Shown piece by piece: positions 33,919-45,319 of a DNA stretch of 64,000 bases. Below the pieces are notes generated by a model. The model had not been told where the DNA came from, did no database searches, and worked only from the letters and a program-made list of their open reading frames with translations. The stretch covers positions 7,809,520 through 7,873,519 of the forward strand of contig OY747700.1 in the NCBI GenBank assembly GCA_963556495.2, written 5' to 3'. Source of the stretch: Valencia hispanica (lineage: Eukaryota; Chordata; Actinopteri; Cyprinodontiformes; Valenciidae). Position numbers and translations under genes: made by a program. Within the stretch, counting starts at the first letter, position 1; each line of letters opens with the position of its first letter.

Positions 33919-35105
33919 GTAAGTCATTTTATAACGTGTAGTCTGTATCGCGGGGTTAAAAAAAAGAAATATTTTCCCTCCCACACGATGAAACTAACTT
34001 TGCAGCAGCAAAGAAAAATCCCCTCCTCCTCTTCTTCCTCATCTTGTTTAAAAAAAAAAAAAATCAGCTTCCCGGGTGTTCAGGAGTGAAACTTAGAAAT
34101 CCGGAGGAAAACATCACCGATCTTTTCTAAATACAATTTAAATATATAATCTAAACAGCCATCTTGACCCCTTTTTTTTTAAACTCCAGGTGTAAATCAT
34201 AAATCATATATCTACTTATGCTGGGATCTCTGGGACACTTTAATAAGAAAAATCATATAAATCGCCTTTTTTACTCTTTATCAGAACCATTCAAATATTT
34301 TTTAACTCCCTTGATATTTTTCTTCTTCTGAAACGTACAAGTCCAGCCGAGTTAAAATGTGTAAGAAACTTTCACGAAAAAAAGTGAAGTCTTGAGTAAT
34401 AACGCAGAAGTCAAATGATAAAATAAAAAAAATAATAATAATAAGGACATGATAATATTCTCGGCTAATTGTATTTTCCACAATAAAGTCAGTTCATCTG
34501 ACCTGTGAGCAGATATTGTACTATTTTCTTTGGTTACGACAGGATTCCTGCCCAGTCTTAGGAAAAAAGAAAATTTCTTTGATAATTTTCTATTAATACA
34601 GAAGAAAATTTAAAATTTGTTCTTTAAAATTTATTCCATTGTGTAAAAGAAAAAACAGAATTTATAAACAATTGATCTATATTCATATGATTTATCTCAT
34701 TAATGACGACCTTCGTTCTAGTTTATCACATCAAGGTCATCCGTATAAAGTGATCACGTTAGGTTCTTGTAAAGCTATGAAATTAATGCTGTTTAAAAAA
34801 AAAAATCAAATATGGGATGAAAAAAACCTTTTTTCCTCAGTCTTCTTTAGATAACTGTATGCTGTACAAGGGTCCGTGTAACGCTTATCAGTTCAATTTT
34901 CTAAACACAAACGGACAGAAAAATGGATTCAAATATCCAATTTTTCATTTTTTTTCATCTCGACAAATAAAAAAAATGGTATTTTTAAACTGTTTTTCCA
35001 ATTTTCTGTTTTCATTCAGAGGATCAGAAATTTAGAAAATTGCAAAATTGCATCTGGGCTTCAATTACTCAATTATTATTCTCCATCTCCCTCTCCCACC
35101 CTCAG
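33919..35105. other. Probable sertad3 intron
   Basis: AT-rich DNA without exon-like frames; (ATA)n run near 34424-34443. Confidence 0.45.
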
Positions 35106-35256
35106 TCCAGCAGCCAGACAGTTAGTTACAAAAATGGACGATGTTTTAGAAGTTGACTACATAGATCCAAAAACATTCAGCACTCACCGACAGGTGAAAC
35201 GCTCATCCATATCCAGCACAGACTTGACCAGAGATCGCCTAGTGTCTATATTTAAA
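35106..35256 (+). other. Candidate exon with 41-codon open frame
   Basis: Bounded by a strong acceptor (pyrimidine tract CCATCTCCCTCTCCCACC then CTCAG) and a strong donor (AAA|GTAAGTAAG). ATG at 35134 in context ACAAAAATGG opens a frame of 41 codons to the donor, reading MDDVLEVDYIDPKTFSTHRQ and then VKRSSISSTDLTRDR. I do not recognise it. If joined to the sertad3 exon at 37327 the frame enters the +1 alternative frame of sertad3 and stops near 37559. It could be a 5' UTR exon with a uORF, a first exon of an unknown gene, or chance. Confidence 0.45.
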
Positions 35257-35765
35257 GTAAGTAAGCTTGGTGCTTTTAACTTAATATTAAGTTATGTGAC
35301 GTCACCGTGAAAAGGGTCCGTTCTCACAACCGGCGCAACGTCACAGAACTACGTGGAACGAGGGAGAGAATATCATTGCAGGATTGAATAATTGGAACCC
35401 AGATGCAATTTTTAGACAATTTACACAATTAGCTCGGGGTGATTAGCCACAGCGTTGATGAATCTTTCCTCCATGTTGAATTAATTAATTTTGCCGGACT
35501 CGATCCGGTGAACTGGGTCACAGCATCCCATGACACCACGTCACCAGGCTCCTGATTTGTTCGACGCGGCGCGAATTGACGTCGAAGTTCAGATTTTTCA
35601 AACTTCGGCGGCAGACGCAAAAAGTCGCGAATGCACAAAATGCACCACATAAAATGACGCGCGTCGAACGCTTCATTTACGCGAATGAGGCAGAAATGCG
35701 TTTTCGCGATGCAGAAACTCTTTGACGCGTGTCACGCAGTTTTGAAGGGATCGGTGTTGTTAGCA
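35257..35765. other. CpG-containing repeat-like stretch
   Basis: 35540-35760 is rich in GACGCG/CGCGAA motifs, with imperfect self-complementarity (GACGCGCGTCGAACGC, TTTACGCGAATGAGGC). Probably a decayed DNA-transposon MITE; no clear ends. Confidence 0.35.
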
Positions 35766-35880
35766 AGGTCAGAACCAGGTCAAATCCGAACCAGGTCAGA
35801 TCAGAACCAGGTTTAGAACTAGAACCAGTTTTAGAACTAGAACCAGGTCAGATCAGAACCAGGTCAGAACAAGGACGCAC
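35766..35880. repeat. Short degenerate minisatellite (AGAACCAGGTC)
   Basis: About ten irregular copies of AGAACCAGGTC-like units spaced 10-20 bp. Confidence 0.8.
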
Positions 35881-35935
35881 GATCTGTATGCGACATTAAT
35901 AGTTAAGACTATATTTAATTGTTTTCATTATTGTC

Positions 35936-36025
35936 TTGATTAGACTAAGACCAAATCGAAAATCGAGATCGTTCAATATAGTGAAAATAATCGCGATTAT
36001 TTTATTTTCATTATCGCCCAGCCCT
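35936..36025 (-). mobile_element. Terminal fragment of the AGGGCTGGGCGATAA hAT family
   Basis: Inverted relative to the left end of 13035-14695: CGATCTCGATT-type, GAAAATAATCGCGATTATTT, ending TATCGCCCAGCCCTA. Only this end is recognisable. Confidence 0.7.
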
Positions 36026-36363
36026 ATGTCGAAATATCAAAACAACTCCAAAGTGATTTCAACATGTTTTACTCTCAAATATGGGCAAAGTATTATTCAA
36101 ACATCTCTAAACGTTAACACTATTTTCAAGTGGTTGTAATGTTTTCTACTCTGGCTGTGTCTGCTTATACTATTTTATTTATGTACTTTCAACTTTTTTA
36201 AGTTATAGAACATAATAAAATCGAATTAATTACAGGAATTGAAAGGGAGGAATTCAGGAAAAAAGGTTATTGTAAAAAAAACAACAAATACATTTGTAGT
36301 TTTCTTGTTTAAAGTATACAAAAACGTAGTGGAGCGTGATTTTTGTGCACCGTTACATCCCTA
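36026..36363 (+). mobile_element. Copy of a dispersed hAT-like family
   Basis: Homologous over about 330 bp to 26860-27227 (shared TTTTCTACTCTGGCTRTGTC, AAGTTATAGAACATAATAAA, AGGAGGAATTCAGG blocks) and inverted to 45802-46058. It ends GCACCGTTACATCCCTA. Confidence 0.75.
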
Positions 36364-37326
36364 GTAACGATCCACTCCTACTACCAACTCGTTCAGAGTT
36401 CTACCTCTGGGTCTTAAATAAGATCCAAGGTTCTTGAACAGAGTTCTGTTAGGATGCAAAAAAACCCCCAAAATATCTGGATTTTTACATTTTGTGAAAC
36501 CAAAATATTATTGATCTCAAATTGTAAATTAATAACTTTTCTATCCCTTTTCCTTTAGAAAAAGTAGATTAATTAAAGTTTTCCCTATAGCAAAAGAAAA
36601 AGAAAACCTGCAGAATCTGCTGTTTCAGGATTTGTGGAGAAAAATAAATTAATAAAAGCTATCTAGATCAAAAATAATTGCACTCAAATGTTTAAAAGAA
36701 AACATCACAAAAACTGATGGAAAAATGTGAAAATATTAAGTCTGGAAAAGTAAGAAAAACTAGCCGTGGTGCTTTTAAGGTTGAAGCTCCGCCGCATGTG
36801 TCAAAAAAAACAAACAAACAGGAAAAACCAAAACGGTGCTTCAGAAGCAAACTGAGAAGGAAATGGTGATTTCTTCACTGTCTTCTAATTTTTTCGAATT
36901 CCTGTTTTCGTGGGTTTTATGAGTTGGAAGATCAAATTATGTACAAATTAACAACTAAATAGTTGAAATCATTTAAGTTGTGGGCCCTAAATAAATATAT
37001 ATATATATAAATAATCTCTCTCTCACATATTGTATGATTTAAAAGTCCGGCGTGGACCGGCCCCGTTGGACTGGATTAGTACAGAAACGTCCAGGCTCAA
37101 CAACTGTCTATTTATTGCTGCTTTTAGGCTCGTCTCAATGTGACGTGGGCCTAATAGCTCAATAATAGTCTCATGAATCAGTCTTGTGAATAAATTTAAG
37201 GGCTCGTCCACATTAAAATGTATATTTATGGAAAATATTAAGTTTTTTCAAAAAAAGAAAAGCTCCTGTCTCGTCTGATTGGGGCTCCTTTTTTTTTGAC
37301 TCCCGTTTCCGCTTTTCTCTCCGCAG
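36364..37326. other. Intron directly upstream of the sertad3 coding exon
   Basis: AT-rich, no further exon seen. Ends with the acceptor TTTTCTCTCCGCAG at 37326. Confidence 0.5.
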
Positions 37327-37333
37327 CTCGAGG

Positions 37334-38245
37334 ATGATTCTGAAAGGCCAGAAGCGGAGACTGGACCCGGAGGACGCGGAGGTGTCGGACCGCGACAGCC
37401 CGCTGTGGGAGAGCCAGCGCCAGTTCGTCTTCTCCGTGTCCCTGAACAAGTACCAGCGGGGCCAGGAGCTGGCCGAGCCCAGCCTGCGCCGCTCGGTTCT
37501 GATAGCCAACACTCTGCGGCAGGTCGCCCTGGAGAGGTGCGGCGCGCCCCCTGTGGATGAGGAGGAGCCTCCGCCGCCGCCGCCCTCTCCTCCCGGCGGC
37601 TCGTTCAGACTCCAGGCAAAAGAGCGGGAATCAAGGCCTCGCCCTGCGTCAGCCGATCCACCTGCAAGCCACCGCCGTTCGGGCGACACCGAGGATCAAG
37701 ACGAGGATTGGGGGTCCATGTCCACGGATTCCGACTTCTCCCTCTCGGCCGCCATTACCTCCATCCTGACCGCGCTGGACTCCACCATCGACGGCGGCCC
37801 TCAGGCGGCTCCGCGGACGCCCCTCAGGTCCTTGGAGAACCTCCCAGGCCTCTCCGAGAGAGGCCAAGCGTGGGTAAAACACGGAACCAGAGCCGGCGGC
37901 GGAGGCGACCCGGAGCCCGGCTGCCTGAACGACGTCGCCATGGAGGATCTGTTCCAGGATGTGGAGACGTCCCTGCTGGAGAGGGACATGGGGGGACTCG
38001 GGATCCGAGGCAGCGGAGCCGGGCGCCCGTCCGAGGAGGAACTCGTCTGCTGTTTTCCTCCTTTCTCTGCTTCCTCCTCCTCTTCCTCCTCCCACTCGTT
38101 CTCCGTTTCTTTCAACTCCAACTTGAAGTGTCTGCCGTCGTTCTCCTCCTTCGGTCCGACCGAATCCGCTTCCTTCTCCGGTCAGAATCAAGCCAGGGAA
38201 GGCTTTGAGCTGGAGCATCTGATGGAGATTCTGGTGGAGTCTTGA
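37334..38245 (+). CDS. sertad3: SERTA domain-containing protein 3
   Basis: Nuclear transcriptional cofactor of the SERTAD/TRIP-Br family (interacts with E2F/DP and RPA in mammals, by family knowledge). Single coding exon, 303 residues, longer than human SERTAD3 (about 196). The N-terminal basic motif GQKRRLD is followed by the SERTA domain at about residues 30-68 (FVFSVSLNKYQRGQELAEPS then LRRSVLIANTLRQVALE). Pro-rich linker (72-95), conserved DFSLSAAITSILTALDSTID (about 132-151) matching human SERTAD3 DFSLSATIGSILRELD, Ser-rich low-complexity run (about 244-262), and the C-terminal acidic motif FELEHLMEILVES (human DHIMEIILGS). Start: the acceptor is 7 bp upstream of the ATG and the first residues are family-like. 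GC-rich codons contrast with the AT-rich surroundings. The fit to SERTAD3 is better than to SERTAD1. Confidence 0.93.
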   Translation: MILKGQKRRLDPEDAEVSDRDSPLWESQRQFVFSVSLNKYQRGQELAEPSLRRSVLIANTLRQVALERCGAPPVDEEEPPPPPPSPPGGSFRLQAKERESRPRPASADPPASHRRSGDTEDQDEDWGSMSTDSDFSLSAAITSILTALDSTIDGGPQAAPRTPLRSLENLPGLSERGQAWVKHGTRAGGGGDPEPGCLNDVAMEDLFQDVETSLLERDMGGLGIRGSGAGRPSEEELVCCFPPFSASSSSSSSHSFSVSFNSNLKCLPSFSSFGPTESASFSGQNQAREGFELEHLMEILVES

Positions 38246-39500
38246 CAGGTTTATCTAAAATTAAAAACAAAACCTGATCCATCGTTAATAAAACTTAGAG
38301 GACTGATTTCAAAAGAGATAAGGTCAAAAAAATAACAACAATTTTATATTTCAACTCAAAGAATAGTGCATTATGGCGTTTAGAAAGTTGTAGGAATGCT
38401 GTCGAAATGTAGAAACGGGCGGACGGCCGAGACGCAAGGAGGACGAGCTGGAGAAACTCCGGCAGCTTTTGGTTTGAAAAAAGAAGAAGAAAGTCGAGTC
38501 ACGGTCGAAGGTGTTCGAGTCGGTGAATCATGAAGCAGCGGTTTTATGTGCTTAAAGCGTGACTCAGATGACTGGAACTTAAAAAAAATAAATACTTTTT
38601 TTAAAGGGTTTATTAAGGAGTACCGGGAACAGACCAGAAGACGGCGCTAGAGGATTGAGGATGCAAAAGGGGTCAGAGGTCAGTTGAAACGCTAACATTG
38701 TGGGAGGCACGTTTTAGCCGTCGACGTGGAAGGTGTTCGACTTGAAGTTGTACCGGGCGTCCCTCAGGGCTCCGTGCACGTGTTTCTGCCTTTAAAAAAA
38801 AAAATAATGCATTTCTTTTTTTTAAACAGGTTTTTATACAAAGAACCATCACAGCACTGTTATTTAAATACACAGCTTCCTCACGAGGTTGGGACGTCGC
38901 GGCAGGGACCTCGATGGATTGATCGGTCGGCGTTTAACGTCGCCGTTTCAGCCATATTGGCTCTTTAAGAATCCCAGCGGTGCTACATTCCTTCGTTCAT
39001 TTGATCTCTGACATGTTTTTATATGGTTTACTTTAAACTTTTTGCACTTTTGTCAATAATATGCATTTGCCTCGACCAAGTTGGTATTTAAAAAAAAATT
39101 TTTTTATTAGCCAGTGACAAATACGACAGGAGGTCCTTTCCGTTGCAGTTTTGTTTTTATTGCGTAATTAAACATTTCATATCTTCCCTATTTAATTGTA
39201 ACTTTAATAGCTGAGCATTTAAACCCAGCGTTGTTGGAGATAAATGGTTTGAGGTTTGGTGCTTCTGTGCTGAGCAGCCTCAGACTATTTATAAACAGTT
39301 TTATGTTGTAAACATGACATTTTATTTAAAGCCGTACCAAATGAGCAAATCAGTATTGATGTATTAACAATCCGCCGTGGCAGTTGTGTTATGTACTTTC
39401 ATTTTGTTTTAATACTGTGCATTTAGTCCATTTTTTTGTTTCTGTTTTAGAAACTAACGCTAACCTGAGAATGTTCTTAATAAAAGCTGAGGATGGAAAT
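38246..39500 (+). other. sertad3: sertad3 3' UTR
   Basis: No gene-like frame. AATAAA at 39479-39484, followed by a TG-rich segment (GTGGTTTGATGGTGG), marks a plausible cleavage site about 1.25 kb after the stop. Earlier AATAAA-type hexamers (38287 and elsewhere) could give shorter ends. Confidence 0.5.
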
Positions 39501-39607
39501 CATGTGGTTTGATGGTGGTTTTTAAAACGTTTAGCAGCTGGAAGCAAACCCAACGTGTTTTATTGCAGGTATCCTAGATGGGGGCAGATTATGAGGCGCC
39601 GTTTGTA

Positions 39608-39790
39608 AAGTTACACAGTAATAATTTGGGTTATTTAGCTTGTCATAAGAAAAATACACGGGGGTTCAATTTTTCAAAGTCACATTTATTATTGTTATTG
39701 TCAACTAAATATTTAGCTTCAATCTAAATATTTAGTTGACAAGCTAAATACATTTAGCTTGTCAACTAAATATTTTTTAATACATTAACT
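39608..39790. mobile_element. AAATATTTAG MITE family copy
   Basis: Starts AGTTACACAGTAATAATTTG, then GGGTTATTTAGCTTGTCATA, TTTTTCAAAGTCAC and several CTAAATATTTAG palindromes. The right half is missing. Confidence 0.75.
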
Positions 39791-40449
39791 TATTTTATTT
39801 TTTATCCCCTATTGAGATATTACCTATTGTCAGTGAGGGCAAGCGTGTTCTGATCGTTGAAATTTTGATAGTATTTTGAATAAAATTTAGCAAAGGTGTG
39901 GGGATTGCTTTATTGATCTTGTTATAAGCATTACATGAAACCTTTATCTTGTATTGCTCAACAAATTCCATCTGTATGCATCAGGTCATAAATAAAACAC
40001 ACCATTGTCATACCAGTCAGATTTGAACAGTTATAACAATATATATTATATTATATATATTGGATTAAACAAAACAATAACTAATTATTTAAGAAACATG
40101 TTGACAAACGATCTCCTGAACCTCTCAGTCCTGAGAGATCAACGTTTCACTGCCGCTGCTTCTCTGGGTGGTCAGGATATTTAATGGATTAAAATGGAAT
40201 TAAAACTTAAATGGAATTAAAATATAATTGCAAATTAAACGTAATTTAAAAAAAATAAAGTTTTAAATTTAACGAAGTGTTAATTTAATGGATTCAAAAT
40301 CTAAAATCTTAACGCTTTTAAGCCTCCATTTTCATACTCCTTTACCAATTCTGATTTACGTATGTTTTAGTCTTCTAAATAAAATTGAATATAATAAAAT
40401 TGGACAAATCTGATAATCTTCGAAGAGGTGGAAATTGAATAATTTTTAA
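39791..40449. other. AT-rich non-coding stretch
   Basis: AT-rich; may include decayed 3' sequence of the LINE that follows on the - strand. No supported feature. Confidence 0.35.
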
Positions 40450-41420
40450 TTTTATATAACCTATTCTAGATAAATGACGTATTAGCCAGTGACTGAATAC
40501 CTTCTGAGCCGCATTCAATCTGGGAGTTATGTTGGGTTTCTCTCGATCATTAACATTTTTATTTATTACCAGACAGAGGTGTTTTACCTTTATTCTTCAC
40601 TCGAATATTATTGATGTTTGTTTGATTACCGCTGTGTACTGCTAGGCTTTAACGTTAAACCCAATGCCTTCCGGAAGGAAAGGATTTTATTCATTGCAAT
40701 AGAGACTTTTTTTAAATTATTTTTTATAGAAATAAGGGTGTGTCATCAGCAAATTGGCTAATTTAAATTTCCTGTCCTGAATGTTTGTTCCTTCAAGATT
40801 TGGAGTGAAATTAATGGAGATGGCTAGCAGTACAGCTGCAATAATAAACAACAACATTGGGCAACTTTGTCGAATTTCACGATTAATATTGAAACGGTTA
40901 GAAAAACCTTGATTGAGTGCAATACTACTCGTTATATCTCTACATTATTCTCATTACGTTACAAAATCTCGGTCCAAAACCAACAGTTTCCAGAGCCTTA
41001 AATAAAAAACTATGTTCTAAAGACTCAAAAACTTCTTAAAAAGTAAAATCTAGAAACAGAATAAGACGGTCTTCCTTTTATGAAAGCTGTTTGCGTCTCA
41101 TCTATTATTTGACCTATTCCCGTTTTCAGTCGTGAGCTTAATAACTTATAAATAACAACAAATAAGTGTGATTTCTCCCCAGTTATCCAGTAATAAAGAA
41201 TCCTTGTTTGGTTCTGGTAGCAAAGAAATGAATCCTTTAATTGTTGCGAACAACATCGGTTTATCAATACATTCATTAAATACTTCCAGGAACAATTCTT
41301 TCACATCATTCCAGAAACATCTGGACCTGGTGATTTGGCTGTGGCCGTTTGAGAAACGGCTGCATCCAGTTCAGCCACAGTGATTCCAGATTCATTGAGA
41401 TCTTTAAAATGTGTCTATTT
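40450..41420 (-). mobile_element. L1-clade LINE remnant (reverse transcriptase)
   Basis: The - strand reads, 5' to 3': ELFLEVFNECID, KGFISLLPEPNKDSLL, DNWGEITL, RLKTGIGQIIDETQTAFIKG, and further on ISQFADDTPLF. These are the RT0-RT2 region and the catalytic F-ADD box of an L1-clade (not L2/Rex) element, with many stops and shifts. It continues weakly toward 41700. Ends not defined. Confidence 0.8.
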
Positions 41421-41744
41421 TGGGGATTTTATCTTGAATAAAACCATAAAAAGGAGGTGATTTCTAATATGGAGTGATTAGTAGTGTAAAGGGCTGAATA
41501 AAAGTCAGTAATATTATTCTTTATAGTAGCAATGTTTAGCTTCGTTACAGTTTTTTAATTTGTCTTTTTTCCCCCAAAAAATAGATATTTTCCACATCCG
41601 TAATCCACTTGGCTTTTGAGCGAATTAACCTTTTGCTTTCTCTGTATGAAGTTGATCTAATTTGCACTGCAGCTGGTTTAGTTCTAGGGAATTTTCCTCC
41701 GTTAGTTGTGTTGAGCTGCACGATTTCATTTATTTTTTCTAGAT
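41421..41744. other. Unassigned, possibly 5' continuation of the L1 remnant
   Basis: - strand fragments look RT-linker-like but are too decayed to support. Confidence 0.3.
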
Positions 41745-42070
41745 AATTTCAATTCAATTCAGCTTATTTATATAGCAACAATTCACAACAGATGTCATCT
41801 CAAGGCCCTTAACAAGAAGTCATTTCAATACATTTATACAAACATTCCAATCAGTTAAAAAGTTTCCTATTTAAGGAATCCCAGCAGATTGCGTCAGTCA
41901 TTGGCGTGAGGTTGGGCCCCGTTGATGCAGACTTTCCAACCACAGCAATCCTTCAGCAATCCCTCATACTGAGCAAGCATGTAGCGACGGTGGAGAGGAA
42001 AAACTCCCCTTTAACAGGAAGAAACCTCCAACAGAACCAGGCTCAGTAGGAGCGGCCATCTGCCACGACC
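41745..42070 (-). mobile_element. LINE 3'-UTR and tail, reverse strand
   Basis: Inverted copy of the 31130-31330 plus 31785-31885 sequence, here without the internal insert: AAATTGCTGCTATATAAATA-type tail at 41753-41780 and CCTCCAACAGAACCAGGCTC near 42027. It shows what the uninterrupted 3' region looks like. Confidence 0.8.
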
Positions 42071-42861
42071 GTCTGGGGGTTTGAGAAGACAGAGCAGAAA
42101 CACAGAAGGAACAGAAGATCTGATATAAGAGAACTTTCTATGTTACAGAAAGTAAAAAGTTGATAACAGGACACAGCGGATGTTCAGTTACTGGGAGGAT
42201 CAATTTCAGCCCCGTTTCTGTTTCCTTGCATTAGCCATAAATTTTTCTTTTTCAATAGCAATTTTTCTGATGTTAAGCCTGAACCATTTCCATTTACTAG
42301 AAGAAGAAACATCCCCAAGCAGAGAAGAGAGGTTCGCAAGCGGAGTTTTGATCCGTGCAGAGACGGTTTGCGCGGGAGGAGAAAATCTGAGTGCAAACAC
42401 AAGCTGTGTTTTTGAGAGCAAAGAGACATACCCCACCATTTAAACTGTAAATGTATGCTCTTGAATAATGGCAGTAAAATTCCCCCATATGTATCCAGTT
42501 AACTCGACAGGTCTAAGCATGATAAGATCATTTTGGAGTTGAACATCAGAGCTCACAAAAGTTAAACCGCTCCCTCCGCCATCTTCCCAGAAGCCACCTG
42601 TTGGAAAATTTGCTTTCTCGGCGTCAAAACGCGTCTTTAAAATTCACGGACATCATATGTTAAATCATTGGCACATTTCAAACGGGATCAGAAAATACCG
42701 TCTTGCTCCATTGACTCTCATAGCAGTCGGATAAAAAGGGGGTCGGCTCGGCCCAGACAAAGGTAGCGGGAGCGCGGTGAATACGGGCTCAACCGGGGGC
42801 AAAAGGGGCAACAGGCTCCCTGTAGAGGTTTGCAAAACCCCGCTTTAACTTTTGTAGTTCA
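42071..42861. other. Non-coding, unassigned repeat-like DNA
   Basis: 42180-42443 is open in several frames on both strands, without recognisable domain. Contains GGGTCGGCTCGGCCC-type GC-rich stretch near 42740. No gene supported. Confidence 0.35.
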
Positions 42862-43180
42862 CATCTGCTTATCGGCAAGTAAATGTTAGCTAAATATATA
42901 GCTTTAAAGGTAAATATTTAGGGAGCCAGTTTAGTTTACCAAGTATTTATTTGAAACTGACATTTTTAAATGAATGGATTAACATGAACGCAAATAGGAT
43001 CCAGTTTACTGATTTTATGACGGGCTAAATAACCCACATTATTGCCGATACAAACGGCAGGATTTTATGGCTTTTCAAACACCAGACAAGCTAAATAATG
43101 AGCTTTAAACTAATTTAGTTCACAGCTAAATATTTACTGTAAACTGACATTTACAAATGAATTACTTTGTGAATATGAAA
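42862..43180. mobile_element. AAATATTTAG MITE family copy or copies
   Basis: Contains ATCTGCTTATCGGCAAGTAA (present inverted at 55550), CCAGTTTAGTTTACC, AAATATTTAC, and two GACATTTAYAAATGAAT blocks (about 42957 and 43147), suggesting overlapping or rearranged copies. Confidence 0.65.
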
Positions 43181-43892
43181 TTTAAAAATATACCCCCATT
43201 TTTCCTCCTACGACTATTAATTACATTATTGGAAATGGTACCTCATACTGAAGCAGGCCAATACCCAAAAGATGCCAAAAAACTGGGGCTTGGTCAGAAA
43301 AGTTGTGGGTTTGTTTAGCCTATCCTCTAACAGCAGCACATTTCCACACACACACCAATGATATGGGGGCTGTGCATCAAATAATGGAGCAGGGCAGAGG
43401 TTGAGCTTCACCTCTTATTTCAGTAAACCAAGCTTTGTTCTCTGAAGATCAAGAGATGACTAGTGCGTGAAAATTAGCGGTTCTTGTGTTTGACCCAGTT
43501 TCACGGTTCAGTAATGACATTCGCCAAAGCCACAAGGGTTTAATCAAAGAGTTTGCAACGTGTACAATCCAAAGAGACGTTTCTTCCCCTCAGTCCAGAT
43601 AAAGAAAAACTCATCTGGAGACGCAAATGAAATGGACTTTTAATTTTGGATAAGTGAGTGTATGAAATGTCATTTTTAAAGAGTCACCATTTTATTTCTA
43701 TTTTTAAGTTTTAAAATGACCTTCTACAACAACAATATGAAAAATACGAAAAAAAAGGGGAGGAAAGTCAGTTTTCTAGCTCGACAAAAAAAACTAATTC
43801 ATTCATCGTCTTCCGCTTTTCAGATTTTAGTAATTGGGCCAAAAGGTCAAGGAGGTAAAAACCAGAAATCCCCCTCTCTAGTGACACCCTCC
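43181..43892. other. Non-coding, unassigned
   Basis: No supported exon or repeat. Confidence 0.4.
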
Positions 43893-44452
43893 AGCTAAAT
43901 CTGGGATCCCAAAGTGTTCCCAGGCCAGACGGGGAAACAATCCCTTTCGATGCAGAGAAGCAGCGGCTCTACTTTGACCTCTCCCCCAATGACTGATCTC
44001 CTCCCTCTCTCCCTTTTCGGCCGAGTCCAGTCAGATGAAGGTCCTATAGCAGAAACATGCCTACCGACCCAAGCTGACGAACCTTCGTCCGAGACTCAAA
44101 CCAAATGGGGAAAAAAAAAAAAAAAAAAAAAGAATATAGACGAGAGGACAGGAGCCGACTTAACAAGCGGAGGAAAGTAGCTAAATCTGGGATCCCAAAG
44201 TGTTCCCAGGCCAGACGGGGAAACAATCCCTTTCGATGCAGAGAAGCAGCGGCTCTACTTTGACCTCTCCCCCAATGACTGATCTCCTCCCTCTCTCCCT
44301 TTTCGGCCGAGTCCAGTCAGATGAAGGTCCTATAGCAGAAACATGCCTACCGACCCAAGCTGACGAACCTTCGTCCGAGACTCAAACCAAATGGGGAACA
44401 AAAAAAAAAAAAAAAGAATATAGACGAGAGGACAGGAGCCGACTTAACAAGC
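43893..44452. repeat. Recent 286-bp tandem duplication
   Basis: Units begin AGCTAAATCTGGGATCCCAA at 43893 and 44179. Apart from the A-run length (20 versus 16) they are almost identical to the end (ACTTAACAAGC at 44168 and 44452). A 10-bp spacer GGAGGAAAGT separates them. The 286-bp period implies a very young duplication or possibly an assembly artefact. Content unknown. Confidence 0.93.
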
Positions 44453-45319
44453 AGAAACTTTTATTTAAACATGACTATCAGGTGAAAGCAGAAGTTAATT
44501 ATTACAAAGCTATAACATACAGCAACATGGTCATCATTTCAACCCCTACAGCTATAATGTTTGAATTCACTTCGCTAATTAAAGTGCATTTCAAGTATTT
44601 CTCCAGACTGAAATTACACCGGCCCGGCCCAGGCTGCGTTTAACTTCTGGTTCCACGTCTTATAAATCCTCTCAGTTTGTCATCTTCATTCCCAGTAATG
44701 AAAACATGACGCATTGCACTTAATTAGCCACCAGGGGGCAGCAGAGCACAGGACGCACAATTTACTGGAGGCAAATTGTGCAGTAACCGTCACCGCCCCC
44801 TCGGGTTTCAAATGATCTGACATTTACTTAAATAGTCCAAAAGCCAACGGACGGCCATTACTGGCAACCAGCAGAGCTGGATGTCAGGGACGAGGCTGAA
44901 CAAACTCAAGTAAAAAAAAAAAGAAAGAAAAGTTCTGTTAAAACAGAAAGGGCATTACCTATTAGTTCTGCATTAGAAACAAACATGTGGCGCGCGAGAA
45001 CAAAAATATACAAAAGCCCAAAGTGATAATAAAAAAAAAAAAAAGCTGTTCACCGATCCCCACCCATGTGCCCGTTTAGAGACCATAAACAAACCAGTCA
45101 CACCAGTGTGGAAGAGGTAAAAGCAGCTTCTTTCTGTGCAGTTTGCTTTGAACACTTCATATCTTCTAAAAGGCTGAATCTCAAAGCTCATCTCAATCCA
45201 TCAGTTCCATTTCCTCTCCCGTTGAGTGAAATTAAGACGAGTTCAGATTCAGCCCACAGATCCGGGAGGGATCTCCAGATGGTCAATTCCTTTCGTCCCC
45301 ATCTGGTTCTCCGCCCGGC
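44453..45319 (-). other. kcnk6: Probable kcnk6 3' UTR
   Basis: Follows the kcnk6 stop (45320) on the - strand. A - strand AATAAA at 44460-44465 could be the polyadenylation signal, giving a 3' UTR of about 0.85 kb. No other gene-like frame. The open frame on the + strand at 45066-45560 is antisense to the last exon. Confidence 0.4.

Noticed and set aside
37649..38218. Long open frames on the - strand and in the other + frame over sertad3
   Set aside because: Shadows of the GC-rich sertad3 coding exon. Only the 37334 frame shows the SERTA domain.
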